From Pedobacter sp. ok626 (GTDB lineage Bacteria > Bacteroidota > Bacteroidia > Sphingobacteriales > Sphingobacteriaceae), in contig NZ_FNEX01000021.1 of the NCBI RefSeq assembly GCF_900100435.1, positions 62,001 through 126,000 of the forward strand: a stretch of DNA of 64,000 nt, in the 5' to 3' direction. The position numbers and the translations under genes were made by a program. This document shows positions 53,533 to 62,276 of this stretch, piece by piece. Below the pieces are notes generated by a model, which had not been told where the DNA came from, did no database searches, and saw only the letters and a list, made by a program, of their open reading frames with translations. How positions within the stretch are numbered: the first letter of the stretch is position 1; every line of letters begins with the position of its first letter.

Positions 53533-55532
53533 TAGCTTTTCTTAAATACAATTTGTTCGGCCTGTTTTCTAACTATGTTTTTAAAAAGTTCTTTTAAATC
53601 ATAATATTCTTCGGGAGAGAAAGCCGCTTTTTTGATAGATATTTTGCTAGTGATCATTATTTTATTTTCCTCAGCAGCAAAAATGAAAGTGAAGGACGCA
53701 ACATCATTTGGTAATATTACTTTTTCGTTTTTCGGGCTTTTGTCCAATTGATATCCTTTGGGGAAATCAACAGTAATGCGATAATTCTCTTCAGTAGGAA
53801 AGGCAAAATCAACTGGGAACTTTCTTTCTTCCAATTTAAATGGATTTTCCTTAGTCCTTTCGAAAAGTAAGGGGGTAAAATAGGCTAGGTTTCCAGCTTC
53901 TTCCACATTATCTTCCAGCATTACATCCATGGTCTCAATCAAAGGTTCATTAAGGTTATTAAGATCTTGAACTTTGTAATTTTGTATGCCTAGTCCTGGT
54001 TTATCAGTTTTGTAGCTTTTCAGGAAATCTGTTTCATTAGTTGCTGATCGGTATCTATCTCTACGGTTTAGGGCTTCATAGTGTGTAGATGCTAAATACA
54101 GCTTTCCACTTAACTTGTTCTCTTCACTTAGCGTAAGAATTAGATTTATATTTCTTTTACTCAATCTGTTTTCCTCAATTGATATCCATGTAGCAGTTTC
54201 ATCTTTTAAATTTACTTTAAGCCCTTGATGGTTTAGGTTCTCATAAGCAATTAGGTCGGTGGTATGGTCTTTATCTGTGGCATCCAAAAGGATCATTTTA
54301 TCTCCAATTTCAGCCTGAACAATGACATTGTTAAATTCGGTAAGCATGGGAATTCCTGGATGTGCTCCATTTTCCCGTGTGCTTATTAATACAGGAGAAG
54401 CTGTAATATTTGCTTCAGTTAAAAGGTTAAGTAAACAAAGGTTGATATCGGCGGCGTTACCTGCTTTCTTTTCAAAGATGGTTTTAGGATTGATTTCCGA
54501 AGTGTAAATGCTATATTCAGCATTCCATTTGATGTTGTTTTTTACATAATCGAAAATCATTTGCACTACCGTATCAGGTTTCGTTTCACCCTTTATTATT
54601 TCTTTCAATAGGGTTTTGCTATTGCCTCTTTTATTAATGAACAATCCAAAATTCTCCTCATCTTTCAGTCCCTTAACAATTTTGGGCCAGGATGAAGTAA
54701 ACTCTTTGTAGACCTGACCAGGAATGGCAATTGAACTCAATTCAAAACCAACCTTGCTCACATAGTCTTCCATGGTCGTAATGTAGTTTTCCTTTTTTAA
54801 CCCAGGTATATCCTCTGCCTGGTAATGGAGATGAACGGATTGTAGGGTAAGTGTTTGCCCGTTAAAGAAAAATGATTGATTGGTAATGTCTCTTTTGGGA
54901 TTTAAAAACACATAACCTGCTGCATTCTCTTTGTACTTATAATATTCAGGAATGGTGATGTCATATTCAGAATATAAGGTCGGAATGGCCCTTTGGAAAT
55001 ACCATGATCTTAACGTAAATATAAAATCAGAAGAGATTTTATATTTATACTCCACTATTGATCCTTCTTTTACATTTGGGAGCGCAAATTTTTTGAGGGT
55101 ATAGTTTTTATCTTGTTTTTCTGAAAATTTAGCGTCCTTACCTAATTTACTGGTTATAATTTTGCCGCCTTCAAGGTTGTAGGTGGCAGCTTCCATATTA
55201 TCTAATTTCGTTTCTCCGGTATTTTGTTTGTAAAACTGAAGCTCCAGGTTGGCATAATCATATCCGGTTTTATTAATGATCTTGTAGCGTGTATGTCGTT
55301 CAAAAACATAGACGAAATCTCCCGTTTTAGGACTGAGTTCAAAATAACCTCTACCCACATCAAATAGGGCTATAGCAGAAGCCGCGGAATCTGCACCACT
55401 TACTTTGGTGTCAAATTCTTCAAGGCTTAACTTGCCGTATTTAAATGTTTTTGGTTTAGATGGTTTCTCTTGAGCGAATGAAAATGTGCCTATTACAAGT
55501 AAGCACACGATAAGTGCGATTCTTTTATTCAT
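53532..55532 (-). CDS. DUF3857/transglutaminase-like exported protein lacking the active-site Cys and His
   Basis: A 666-residue relative of the downstream gene: signal peptide ending GTFSFAQ-E, DUF3857 domain, transglutaminase-like core. In place of the catalytic cysteine loop it has GNAADINLCLLNLLTEANI (Ala-Asp where Gly-Asp-Cys is expected), and the His position reads EFNNVIVQ; the acidic residue is kept (LLDATDKDH). It should be a non-catalytic or structural partner. The chosen start at 55532 (MNKRIALIVCLLVIGTFSFA) makes a clean signal peptide; an upstream ATG would add 8 residues. Confidence 0.85.
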   Translation of the reverse strand: MNKRIALIVCLLVIGTFSFAQEKPSKPKTFKYGKLSLEEFDTKVSGADSAASAIALFDVGRGYFELSPKTGDFVYVFERHTRYKIINKTGYDYANLELQFYKQNTGETKLDNMEAATYNLEGGKIITSKLGKDAKFSEKQDKNYTLKKFALPNVKEGSIVEYKYKISSDFIFTLRSWYFQRAIPTLYSEYDITIPEYYKYKENAAGYVFLNPKRDITNQSFFFNGQTLTLQSVHLHYQAEDIPGLKKENYITTMEDYVSKVGFELSSIAIPGQVYKEFTSSWPKIVKGLKDEENFGLFINKRGNSKTLLKEIIKGETKPDTVVQMIFDYVKNNIKWNAEYSIYTSEINPKTIFEKKAGNAADINLCLLNLLTEANITASPVLISTRENGAHPGIPMLTEFNNVIVQAEIGDKMILLDATDKDHTTDLIAYENLNHQGLKVNLKDETATWISIEENRLSKRNINLILTLSEENKLSGKLYLASTHYEALNRRDRYRSATNETDFLKSYKTDKPGLGIQNYKVQDLNNLNEPLIETMDVMLEDNVEEAGNLAYFTPLLFERTKENPFKLEERKFPVDFAFPTEENYRITVDFPKGYQLDKSPKNEKVILPNDVASFTFIFAAEENKIMITSKISIKKAAFSPEEYYDLKELFKNIVRKQAEQIVFKKS

Positions 55533-55590
55533 GAAAGCGATAATTTGTCTATACAATTATAACGTATATCATGAAAAGAAAAGAATTTAT

Positions 55591-57426
55591 TTACTTAATT
55601 TTTAGTAAAGTAACTACACCATCCATTGTGGCCACCAAAATCGCATTTTTACTCAATACATTTACGGTGTTTATCATTGAGTTATCAATTTTGTGTGCCC
55701 ATACGGTCTTGCGTAATTCCGGGTCAAAAGCATAAACAACTCCATTTCTGGTACCGAAAAATACCTGTTTGTCTTTTGCAATCAGCATAGAAGGAGCGTG
55801 CTCATAACCAAAGTTCATATTCAATCTCCAGGCTACTCCTGGATCCGTTGTTTGTGTCTTATAAGCTACAATGTCATTATTCATTGTTTTACCATAGATC
55901 ATTGAGCCGTCTTCAGCTATACCTATAGATTCCCGTACAGTAGCTTCTTTGTTTCTCCAGAGAGAAGTGCCATTATTGGCATCTATGGCATTTAGCACCC
56001 TGTCGGGAGCAGCTACGTAAACAACGCCATTGTGTGCTACAGGTGTGCACATTGCAGGCGAAAACATACGGTTCGCATTACCGTTGCTCCATTTCCATGA
56101 CAATACTCCATTGGTTTGATTTAAGGCGTATAAATGTCTGCCCCAAGATCCAAAGATCAGCTTACCTTCGTATAATAATGGTTTGCCAACAATGGTTCCT
56201 TCCACACCATTAAAAGACCATAACTGTTTTCCCGTTTTGATATTAATGGCTCTGAAATGGTTATCGCTTCCCCCAATATAAACTACATCCCGATCAATTA
56301 TAGGCGAGCCTAAAACAGCCGCTCCAGTTTTTAATTTCCAAATCCGCTCGCCCGTATTAGCTTTAAGGGCATAAATGCTACCGTCCCCTGATCCAATTAC
56401 GACGATGTTATCAGCTATTGCTGCTGAAGAATAAATGGCCCCACTTGTTTTGAAAGTCCACTTTTTACTACCATCTTCTATACTTAAAGCTTCTACTTCA
56501 CCAATACTGTTTCCAAATATGACTAGCTTACCATCGGTTGCAGGAGTAAGCACTACATTGGCAGGAGCATGGAAAGTCCAGGCTGTTGTAACCTCTGGAT
56601 AAATGGTGTTTAGCTGATAAGAGGGCCTTTCAACTTTATCGGTGCTTGTCGGGGTAAATTTACCTAATGCAATTTTCCTCCATGGCTTCTCTATTGATAA
56701 ACCTGGTTTTTTAACCGAAAATAATACTGAATCACCACGCATTGTGACAACGTTATAGCCGCCCAACGTATCCTTTGCTCTTAGGTTAGAACGACCCATA
56801 GTTCCCGGTACACCTTCAAAATTAAGGGCAAGGTTAGAATGGCCATGTCCGCAAATGGCGTATTGTATGTTGTACTTCTTTATCCTGTCTGTAGCTTCGT
56901 ACCAATTGTCTAAACTATTGTCAACGGGGTAGTGGTTAATAAATACCACTGGCATAGTAGTGGGCGTATTTTTTAACACTTTATCCAACCAAACAACGGC
57001 ATCTCTTGGAATGTGACCGTCAGACATTCTTACATATGGCCCAGAAGCGCAGGCAATAAAACGATAGCCACTATGATCAAACGTAAATTTATCGTCGCCA
57101 AATGCTTTAATAAAATCAACACCACCCGATTCCGACCATCCTGTATCATGATTACCCGGAATCACATGCCAGGGTTTTTTCAATCCACTTAAAATTTTCT
57201 TAGCCAGCTTAATCTCTAGTTTAGTTCCCATTTCGGTTACATCACCAGTAATCACTATAAAGTCAAGATCAGTTTGCTTGTTGATATCATTCACAGTTTT
57301 TCTTAAATCCTCTTCACCTGTTGCTGTTCCAACATGAGTATCGGTCACAAATGCATATTTAAAAACCTGGGCATTTGCATTAAAAAAGAAGGTGGTAAAG
57401 ATGAGGAGGTAGAAAAGCTGCTTCAT
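55591..57426 (-). CDS. Exported calcineurin-like phosphoesterase fused to PQQ-type beta-propeller
   Basis: A 611-residue protein with signal peptide ending FFFNANA-Q. Residues 20-~220 carry all five metallophosphoesterase motifs: D29xH31 (FVTDTHVG), GDV (VITGDVTEMG), GNHD (VIPGNHDTGW), NH (VVFINHYPVD) and GHxH (AICGHGHSNLA). Residues about 270-611 form a PQQ/WD40-like propeller with repeats such as IYALKANTGERIWKLKTGAA and IINIKTGKQLWSF-like strands. The fusion places a metal-dependent phosphoesterase beside a propeller that may bind substrate or polysaccharide. Substrate unknown. Confidence 0.92.
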   Translation of the reverse strand: MKQLFYLLIFTTFFFNANAQVFKYAFVTDTHVGTATGEEDLRKTVNDINKQTDLDFIVITGDVTEMGTKLEIKLAKKILSGLKKPWHVIPGNHDTGWSESGGVDFIKAFGDDKFTFDHSGYRFIACASGPYVRMSDGHIPRDAVVWLDKVLKNTPTTMPVVFINHYPVDNSLDNWYEATDRIKKYNIQYAICGHGHSNLALNFEGVPGTMGRSNLRAKDTLGGYNVVTMRGDSVLFSVKKPGLSIEKPWRKIALGKFTPTSTDKVERPSYQLNTIYPEVTTAWTFHAPANVVLTPATDGKLVIFGNSIGEVEALSIEDGSKKWTFKTSGAIYSSAAIADNIVVIGSGDGSIYALKANTGERIWKLKTGAAVLGSPIIDRDVVYIGGSDNHFRAINIKTGKQLWSFNGVEGTIVGKPLLYEGKLIFGSWGRHLYALNQTNGVLSWKWSNGNANRMFSPAMCTPVAHNGVVYVAAPDRVLNAIDANNGTSLWRNKEATVRESIGIAEDGSMIYGKTMNNDIVAYKTQTTDPGVAWRLNMNFGYEHAPSMLIAKDKQVFFGTRNGVVYAFDPELRKTVWAHKIDNSMINTVNVLSKNAILVATMDGVVTLLKIK

Positions 57427-57511
57427 GTTCAGTTCAATTTGTGTTGGGTCAATTTACATCTTTTTAACCATATCAAGAATGGTTGTCTATTTGAGTCTTG
57501 ACCCACTACGA

Positions 57512-57605
57512 TTCCTCCTCGGGTTTACAACGGCTTCTTTACGGTTTTAGCCGTAGGGAACCCGTAGAGGAGCCGTAGAGAACCCGTACCAAACCCGTAG
57601 AGAAT
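57512..57605. repeat. 11-bp periodic repeat array in two orientations
   Basis: Plus-orientation units, each 11 bp, begin at 57551, 57562, 57573, 57584 and 57595: ccgtagggaac, ccgtagaggag, ccgtagagaac, ccgtaccaaac, ccgtagagaat. Three units in the opposite orientation end at 57522, 57533 and 57544 (read on the minus strand ccgaggaggaa, ccgttgtaaac, ccgtaaagaag). A 6-nt spacer (ttttag) separates the two sets. Nested complements (cgggttt/aaacccg, acggct/agccgt, tacgg/ccgta) allow a long imperfect hairpin. Confidence 0.85.
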
Positions 57606-57727
57606 CAGGTGGCAGATTCTTAAATAACAGGGAACTGAAAAAGACGTTAATAAGCTTTAATCTTGGCAGATGAATAGTTAATTTAATTGTAATTTTTTGA
57701 AGCCTACAGCCTATTTTTGCAAAACAG

Positions 57728-57758
57728 TTGTGTAATTACAACAATAATCGTACTTTTG
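57728..57758 (+). promoter_or_regulatory. Promoter of guaB
   Basis: TTG (57728-57730), 20-nt spacer, TACTTTTG (57751-57758), 33 nt before the guaB ATG at 57792. Confidence 0.65.
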
Positions 57759-57791
57759 ACCGGCAAATAGTAACTCTTATAATTATTTGCT

Positions 57792-59261
57792 ATGCAACTC
57801 GATCCCAATAAATTTATTGCCGAAGGACTAACGTACGATGACGTATTATTAGTACCAGCTTATTCTGAAGTTTTGCCACGTGATGTGGATACCGGAAGTT
57901 TCTTAACCAAAAAAATACGTATCAATGTTCCTATAGTTTCTGCTGCTATGGATACTGTAACCGAGGCTGGTTTGGCTATAGCCATCGCCCAGGCTGGTGG
58001 TATCGGTATGCTACACAAAAACATGAGCATTGAACGTCAGGCAGAGGAGGTAAGAAAAGTAAAGCGCTCAGAAAGTGGAATGATCCAGGATCCGGTTACT
58101 TTAAATGCAAATGCTAAAGTTGCTGATGCATTCCAGATCATGAAAGACTTTAAGATCGGTGGAATTCCTGTTATCGATGCCGATAACAAACTGGTAGGTA
58201 TCATCACCAACAGAGATCTGCGTTTCCAAAAAGATATGCAGCGTAAAGTTTCGGAAGTGATGACCAAAGAAAATCTAATTACCGCTGCAGAAGGGACAAC
58301 CCTTTTACAAGCTGAAGAGATTTTACAAGATTATAAAATTGAAAAACTGCCTGTTATTGATAAAGAAGGTCGCCTTGCAGGATTGATCACTTTTAAAGAC
58401 ATTCAGAAATATAAAAACTACCCTAAAGCATGTAAAGATGAGCGCGGACGTTTACGCGTTGGTGCTGCTGTAGGTGTTGCTGCAGATAATATTGATCGCG
58501 TAGCAGCATTAGTACAGGCTGGAGTTGACGTCGTAACTGTTGATACAGCGCACGGACACTCTAAAGGTGTAATTGATATGGTGAAGGCGATCAAAGAAAG
58601 ATGGCCTGAATTGCAAGTAATTGCAGGTAACATTGCTACAGCTGATGCAGCACGTGCTTTGGCAGCTGCGGGTGCTGATGCCGTTAAAGTAGGTATCGGC
58701 CCAGGTTCTATCTGTACTACAAGGATTATCGCCGGGGTAGGTGTACCTCAGTTATATGCTGTGTTTGAATGTGCTAAAGCACTTGAAGGAACAGGGATTC
58801 CTGTTATTGCCGATGGTGGTATCAAACAAACAGGTGATATCGTTAAAGCATTAGCTGCTGGTGCAAGTGCAATCATGGCAGGTTCATTGTTTGCAGGTGT
58901 TGAGGAATCACCAGGTGAGACCATTATTTATGAAGGTCGTAAGTTTAAATCTTACCGTGGTATGGGCTCTGTAGAAGCCATGCAACAAGGATCTAAAGAT
59001 CGTTATTTTCAAGATGAGACAGACGTAGTTACCAAATTGGTACCAGAAGGTATTGTTGGTCGAGTACCTTATAAAGGAACATTAGCAGAAGTAATTTATC
59101 AATATGTTGGTGGTTTGAGAGCCGGAATGCACTACTGTGGTGCTGCTACGATTGAAGATTTACAGCAAGCTAAATTTGTTCGCATTACTGCTGCAGGAAT
59201 GAGAGAAAGTCATCCACATGATATTTCGATTACTAAAGAAGCACCTAATTACTCACGTTAG
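57792..59261 (+). CDS. guaB: Inosine-5'-monophosphate dehydrogenase
   Basis: A 489-residue TIM-barrel enzyme that oxidises IMP to XMP in GTP synthesis. VPIVSAAMDTVTEAGLAIAI, two CBS regulatory domains at about 95-205 (AFQIMKDFKIGGIPVIDADN; AEEILQDYKIEKLPVIDKEG), DVVTVDTAHGHSKGVI, the catalytic Cys at about residue 307 in GIGPGSICTTRIIAGVG, and the flap RYFQDE-type region near 415. Complete. Its promoter is 33 nt upstream; a terminator follows the stop by 18 nt. Confidence 0.98.
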   Translation: MQLDPNKFIAEGLTYDDVLLVPAYSEVLPRDVDTGSFLTKKIRINVPIVSAAMDTVTEAGLAIAIAQAGGIGMLHKNMSIERQAEEVRKVKRSESGMIQDPVTLNANAKVADAFQIMKDFKIGGIPVIDADNKLVGIITNRDLRFQKDMQRKVSEVMTKENLITAAEGTTLLQAEEILQDYKIEKLPVIDKEGRLAGLITFKDIQKYKNYPKACKDERGRLRVGAAVGVAADNIDRVAALVQAGVDVVTVDTAHGHSKGVIDMVKAIKERWPELQVIAGNIATADAARALAAAGADAVKVGIGPGSICTTRIIAGVGVPQLYAVFECAKALEGTGIPVIADGGIKQTGDIVKALAAGASAIMAGSLFAGVEESPGETIIYEGRKFKSYRGMGSVEAMQQGSKDRYFQDETDVVTKLVPEGIVGRVPYKGTLAEVIYQYVGGLRAGMHYCGAATIEDLQQAKFVRITAAGMRESHPHDISITKEAPNYSR

Positions 59262-59279
59262 TAATTTTGATAATTATAG

Positions 59280-59311
59280 AAAGGGCTGTTAAAATTATTT
59301 AATAGCCCTTT
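59280..59311. terminator. Terminator of guaB
   Basis: Inverted repeat aaagggctgtta / taatagcccttt (one G-T pair) with an 8-nt loop and T-run on the plus strand. The minus-strand gene ends 2 bp after it. Confidence 0.75.
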
Positions 59312-59313
59312 TT

Positions 59314-60027
59314 TTATAAAAACTCATCTGTTTTGATCTCCCAGGTCCAGGGCTTTTTAAAGCTGTTAAAGGTGCGTAAGGTTTTTATAGTTAATGGCTG
59401 CTCAAAAGTGGTGTCTGCCAGAATGCTCTGATTCATCGTTCCAGTTATTACTTTTTGCGTTTTATTTATGAAATCATACTGCTTATTATTCATTTCTCCA
59501 GAACTAGAATGATAAGCTAAGTTATTAGCCTTGACTAACTGCCAGTCTTTCTCTTTGTATTTAAAGCTATAATTCAATTTCCAGCGCCAGTTTCCGCCCC
59601 CTTCAAACGATAGTGAAAGTTGATTAGCATTAATGTGCATTGGACGCAAGGGATCACCCATGGCACCGCCTTCTTCAGATCTTAACATGAAATCGTTGTT
59701 TTGAGTAACTAATCGGTATGCACCATTAGCCGATCTTCTAAAGTAAATGGCCAGTATCCTGGGTTTTTGTACCTCTGTGATCAGCTCAGTGTCGTTATCC
59801 CCGTAGGCTCTGTTCTCCTTTACTGGTCTGTAAAACTCAAGCACAAGCGCCATATCATTTATATTATCGTTATTTAGGTCTCCATATACACTGTCTATCA
59901 CTTTCCAATTGGAAGGGATTAGAGAAGCCAGCAATTTTCCAGAAGCTGGAAGTTCAGGAAATACAAAAGGTTGAGCATATGTCGCCGTGTGGCAAAGCAA
60001 AAAAAAGAGGATTAGTTTGATCTTCAT
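59314..60027 (-). CDS. Exported protein with calcium-binding-like motif, unknown function
   Basis: A 237-residue protein with a signal peptide ending CHTATYAQ-PF. One motif, SVYGDLNNDNINDMALVLEF, looks like the D-x-N-x-D-x-x-D loop of FG-GAP/dockerin-type calcium sites. The rest is beta-rich (NQLSLSFEGGGNWRWKLNYS). No family recognised. It lies 41 bp after a 7TMR-DISM kinase gene on the same strand. Confidence 0.7.
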   Translation of the reverse strand: MKIKLILFFLLCHTATYAQPFVFPELPASGKLLASLIPSNWKVIDSVYGDLNNDNINDMALVLEFYRPVKENRAYGDNDTELITEVQKPRILAIYFRRSANGAYRLVTQNNDFMLRSEEGGAMGDPLRPMHINANQLSLSFEGGGNWRWKLNYSFKYKEKDWQLVKANNLAYHSSSGEMNNKQYDFINKTQKVITGTMNQSILADTTFEQPLTIKTLRTFNSFKKPWTWEIKTDEFL

Positions 60028-60068
60028 TCGTAGGTATTTGATTTTTCGTCACAAACTATAAACGATAA

Positions 60069-62057
60069 TTATGCCACAATAGTGTTTTGGAGTTGAGGCA
60101 GGGGCAGCTTAAAGCAAAATGAAACTAATCGGCCACTTAGTGTTACTTTTAATTCACTTCCATTTCCTTTAATGTATTCTCTACATAAATGGAGTCCCAG
60201 GCCAATACCTTTCTCATGCCCAGTGCCATAAGTGGTTTCAAAAGCTTCAGGGTTGGTAATGCTATCAATATTTAGTTCATTTGTTTGAGAAATGGTGTTG
60301 TTTACACAAATTTTTATAGAAGATTCATGAGCCTTTAAAGTAATATCAATTCCATGAGAAGATGGCGTAAACTTTATGGCATTGTCGATGAGGTTACGAA
60401 GTACCAACTGGATCTGATTTTCATCAGCGAATACCATAGATTGATCGGGTGCATCCAGATTGATGGTGATTCCTTTGGCTTGTATAAGCGGTGAATAGAC
60501 TAATGCAAGGTCTTCAATAAGCTGTTTGATGTCGAAGGCTGTCGGAATAGTTTTAACGCCTTCCATTTGGCTTTGTGCCCAATACAAAAGATTGTTGAGT
60601 GTGTTGTGTATGGTATCTATATTTTTGCGGTTTTCATTCAATAGTATTTTAAGTTCATCCAGGGAAAGCAGATCCATGTCTTTTAAGGAGAAAATGCTGA
60701 TTAAGCTGCTAAAAGGGCTTCTCAAATCGTGGGCAATGATAGAAAACAACTTGTTTTTTACTGCATTAGAAGCTTTTAATTGCGCAATGGTATCACTGAG
60801 TTTCAACGTGCGCTCTTCAACTAGCTTTTCCAGACGTTGATTCTGAGTTTGTACTAAAGAGTAATTCTCATCTCTGATCTGTTGTTCACTATTTATGATG
60901 GTCCGGTAGCGATCGCCTAGGGCAAAAGCAAGTAACAACAATTCAATAGTAGAGCCTATAGGCACAAATTCGAAGGTGTAATCATGATAGGTGAGTATTC
61001 CCTCCAGGCTTAATACGACCGCCACAACAGTGGCTGCTATAAATGACCAAGCTATAATGTAATATTTTGCAGGCTTATGTCCCTTTCTGTAGGCGATAAA
61101 CCCGGAGCTCCATAATACCACCGCACCAGCCATAGCAATAAATTGAGCCATATGAGATGCAATACTTTTAAATCCGGTAATGCTGGTGCATAACATAACA
61201 ACACTACAAAAAAGAATGAAATCACAAGCATAAACTAAAAATTTGGATACGCTTTTTAGGTTTAGGAATTTTTTAGAGAAGAGTACCGATGCAATAATGG
61301 ATAAGGCGAGGAAAGCATGGGGGTATAGATTAAGTAGAATTCTGAAATCCTGGCCGAATAAATAGCTGTATCCTCTTAGGTACAAGGCCATATAAATTCC
61401 AAGCGAAAAAACATATAAACTATAATATAAGTAAGTGCTGTCTCTTAAACTGAAATAGAGGAAAAAGTTAAATAGTAATAGGGTAAGTAATATGCCCAGA
61501 TATACGATTTGGAGGTTGTTTTTTATTGATTTTCCTGGTATAAAATTATCAGAATTGACGATTTTAATAGGCACGATGAGTATATTGTTGGTCTTTAGCT
61601 TAAGCCACAAGGTGCTGGGTGTATGGGTTTGGGTGGGTAAATCGAAAATATAATTATTGGTGGCAATTACCCCAGGGCTTGGTATAACAATTGAACCGGC
61701 AGTTCTATGTTTGATGCCTTTGTCGGTATTGATGTATACATCAATATAGTCAATATTTGAAATGTCCAATACTAAATAATCCTTGCTGGCGCTATTCCTG
61801 ATGTATTCTACTTTGATCCAGAAGGCAGATTTCGTATTTCCGAAATTTAAGATTTCAGTCTGTCCTTTTTTGAATTGTCCTTTTTCTGATAAATCTTTTA
61901 TCTGACCAAGCGTAAGTTTGGCACTTTTATCCTCAAAATAAGAAATGTGCTTACCTAGATTACAGTCCGTTAGATTGCTATCCAAATGGATAATCTGATC
62001 TGAACCATAAACATTGAACTGCCCGAAAAGAATGAATAATAAGAGGAGAAAACGCAT
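60069..62057 (-). CDS. 7TMR-DISM sensor histidine kinase
   Basis: A 662-residue sensor. After a signal segment, residues about 25-165 form a 7TMR-DISMED2-like extracellular beta domain (SAFWIKVEYIRNSASKDYLV). Seven hydrophobic helices follow (about 175-385), then a coiled coil (LVQTQNQRLEKLVEERTLKL), HisKA LFSIIAHDLRSPFSSLISIF with phosphorylated His, and ATPase motifs LRNLIDNAIKFTPSS (N box) and KGIGLGLHLCREYI (G box). 7TMR-DISM proteins are thought to sense extracytoplasmic ligands. No cognate response regulator is adjacent. Confidence 0.95.
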   Translation of the reverse strand: MRFLLLLFILFGQFNVYGSDQIIHLDSNLTDCNLGKHISYFEDKSAKLTLGQIKDLSEKGQFKKGQTEILNFGNTKSAFWIKVEYIRNSASKDYLVLDISNIDYIDVYINTDKGIKHRTAGSIVIPSPGVIATNNYIFDLPTQTHTPSTLWLKLKTNNILIVPIKIVNSDNFIPGKSIKNNLQIVYLGILLTLLLFNFFLYFSLRDSTYLYYSLYVFSLGIYMALYLRGYSYLFGQDFRILLNLYPHAFLALSIIASVLFSKKFLNLKSVSKFLVYACDFILFCSVVMLCTSITGFKSIASHMAQFIAMAGAVVLWSSGFIAYRKGHKPAKYYIIAWSFIAATVVAVVLSLEGILTYHDYTFEFVPIGSTIELLLLAFALGDRYRTIINSEQQIRDENYSLVQTQNQRLEKLVEERTLKLSDTIAQLKASNAVKNKLFSIIAHDLRSPFSSLISIFSLKDMDLLSLDELKILLNENRKNIDTIHNTLNNLLYWAQSQMEGVKTIPTAFDIKQLIEDLALVYSPLIQAKGITINLDAPDQSMVFADENQIQLVLRNLIDNAIKFTPSSHGIDITLKAHESSIKICVNNTISQTNELNIDSITNPEAFETTYGTGHEKGIGLGLHLCREYIKGNGSELKVTLSGRLVSFCFKLPLPQLQNTIVA

Positions 62058-62228
62058 AAAACTTAATAAGGACTACTCTAATGTAAACAAATTGGAGTAC
62101 AAATTAAATTTAAGTAATAGAATTACACTGTATTTCGTAGTTTATTAATTTCTAATTCTAGAGTTTGAAAATTTGATTCAAACTAAGAATGCAATGCTGA
62201 AGATCTGAAAGGACTTTTATGAGTATGG

Positions 62229-62276
62229 AAAATCAAAGCCGTAGGGGTGGATATCCACCCCTACGGCTTTGATTTT
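62229..62276. terminator. 48-bp perfect palindrome at the end of the HAD gene
   Basis: Left half 62229-62252 and right half 62253-62276 are exact complements with no loop base at the centre (ggat|atcc); core gccgtaggggtgg / ccacccctacggc with A and T runs outside. The minus-strand HAD gene's TAA (62278-62276) touches its edge, so it acts as that gene's terminator, and possibly for both strands. Confidence 0.85.

Larger units (their letters stand above)
57427..57791. other. Intergenic region between the phosphoesterase fusion and guaB
   Basis: About 365 bp without a gene. It contains an 11-bp-period repeat array in two orientations (57512-57605) and the guaB promoter (57728-57758). A second TAnnTTTG box (TATTTTTG, 57712-57719) lies between them. 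The minus-strand gene's promoter must be in 57427-57511, but no good match is seen. Confidence 0.6.

Noticed and set aside
57551..57605. The CCGTAG units as a CRISPR array
   Set aside because: Units are 11 bp and directly adjacent, with no spacers, and no cas gene is in the window.
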